A stretch of 64,000 nucleotides of DNA from Zanthoxylum bungeanum (taxonomy: Eukaryota; Streptophyta; Magnoliopsida; Sapindales; Rutaceae), in the NCBI GenBank assembly GCA_019454045.1, contig SKCR01023732.1, forward strand, positions 744,001-808,000. Direction: 5' to 3'. A model generated the notes under the pieces. It did no database searches. It worked only from the letters and a program-made list of their open reading frames with translations, and was not told the origin of the DNA. Both the position numbers and the translations under genes were made by a program. Shown here in pieces: positions 60,714 through 64,000 of this stretch; the stretch's first letter is position 1; the number at the start of each line of letters is the position of its first letter.

Positions 60714-64000
<3,287 letters not shown>

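Overview
The window is nuclear DNA of a flowering plant, most likely a eudicot. It is AT-rich, its genes are split by short GT-AG introns, and the spaces between genes are packed with tRNA-derived SINEs, hAT-type MITEs, small Helitrons and LTR remnants. Every recognisable protein is a land-plant protein. I cannot name the species.

Layout: (1) 1-7.1 kb holds a kelch acyl-CoA-binding protein gene on the minus strand (3' part outside the window), a decayed plus-strand fragment of a JmjC histone demethylase gene whose start region is present three times, and a minus-strand PsbP-domain gene. (2) 7.1-14.4 kb is a transposon-rich spacer with a fold-back element, a small Helitron, MITEs and a SINE. 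(3) 14.4-19.3 kb is the 13-exon gene for the SnRK1 beta-gamma (SNF4-like) subunit. (4) 20.3-21.7 kb is a broken RanBP2-type zinc-finger (VAR3-like) gene, followed by an unrecognised minus-strand reading frame. (5) 26.5-28.9 kb is AXR4. (6) 31.7-35.9 kb is a kinesin-14. (7) 38.8-41.6 kb is a peroxisomal adenine nucleotide carrier. (8) 42-60 kb is a repeat island with a MITE nested with a Helitron, a minisatellite, two adjacent LTR-like blocks with target duplications, a roughly 3.5-kb tandem duplication carrying a dead hAT transposase, and a third dead hAT in the opposite orientation. (9) 60.7 kb to the end is MIRO1, which runs off the window.

The genes do not form one pathway. They cover lipid carriage, the chloroplast lumen, energy sensing, auxin-carrier trafficking, microtubule motors, peroxisomal ATP import and mitochondrial movement. 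Their order is informative: as I recall the Arabidopsis map, ACBP4/PPD7, PNC1/PNC2, KIN-14S and MIRO1 lie close together in sister blocks on chromosomes 3 and 5, and AXR4 lies near a RanBP2 zinc-finger gene on chromosome 1. The window therefore seems to keep an older gene order. I found no CRISPR array, true tRNA or rRNA gene, or clearly new multi-gene system. The most interesting material is the structural history of the repeats and pseudogenes.
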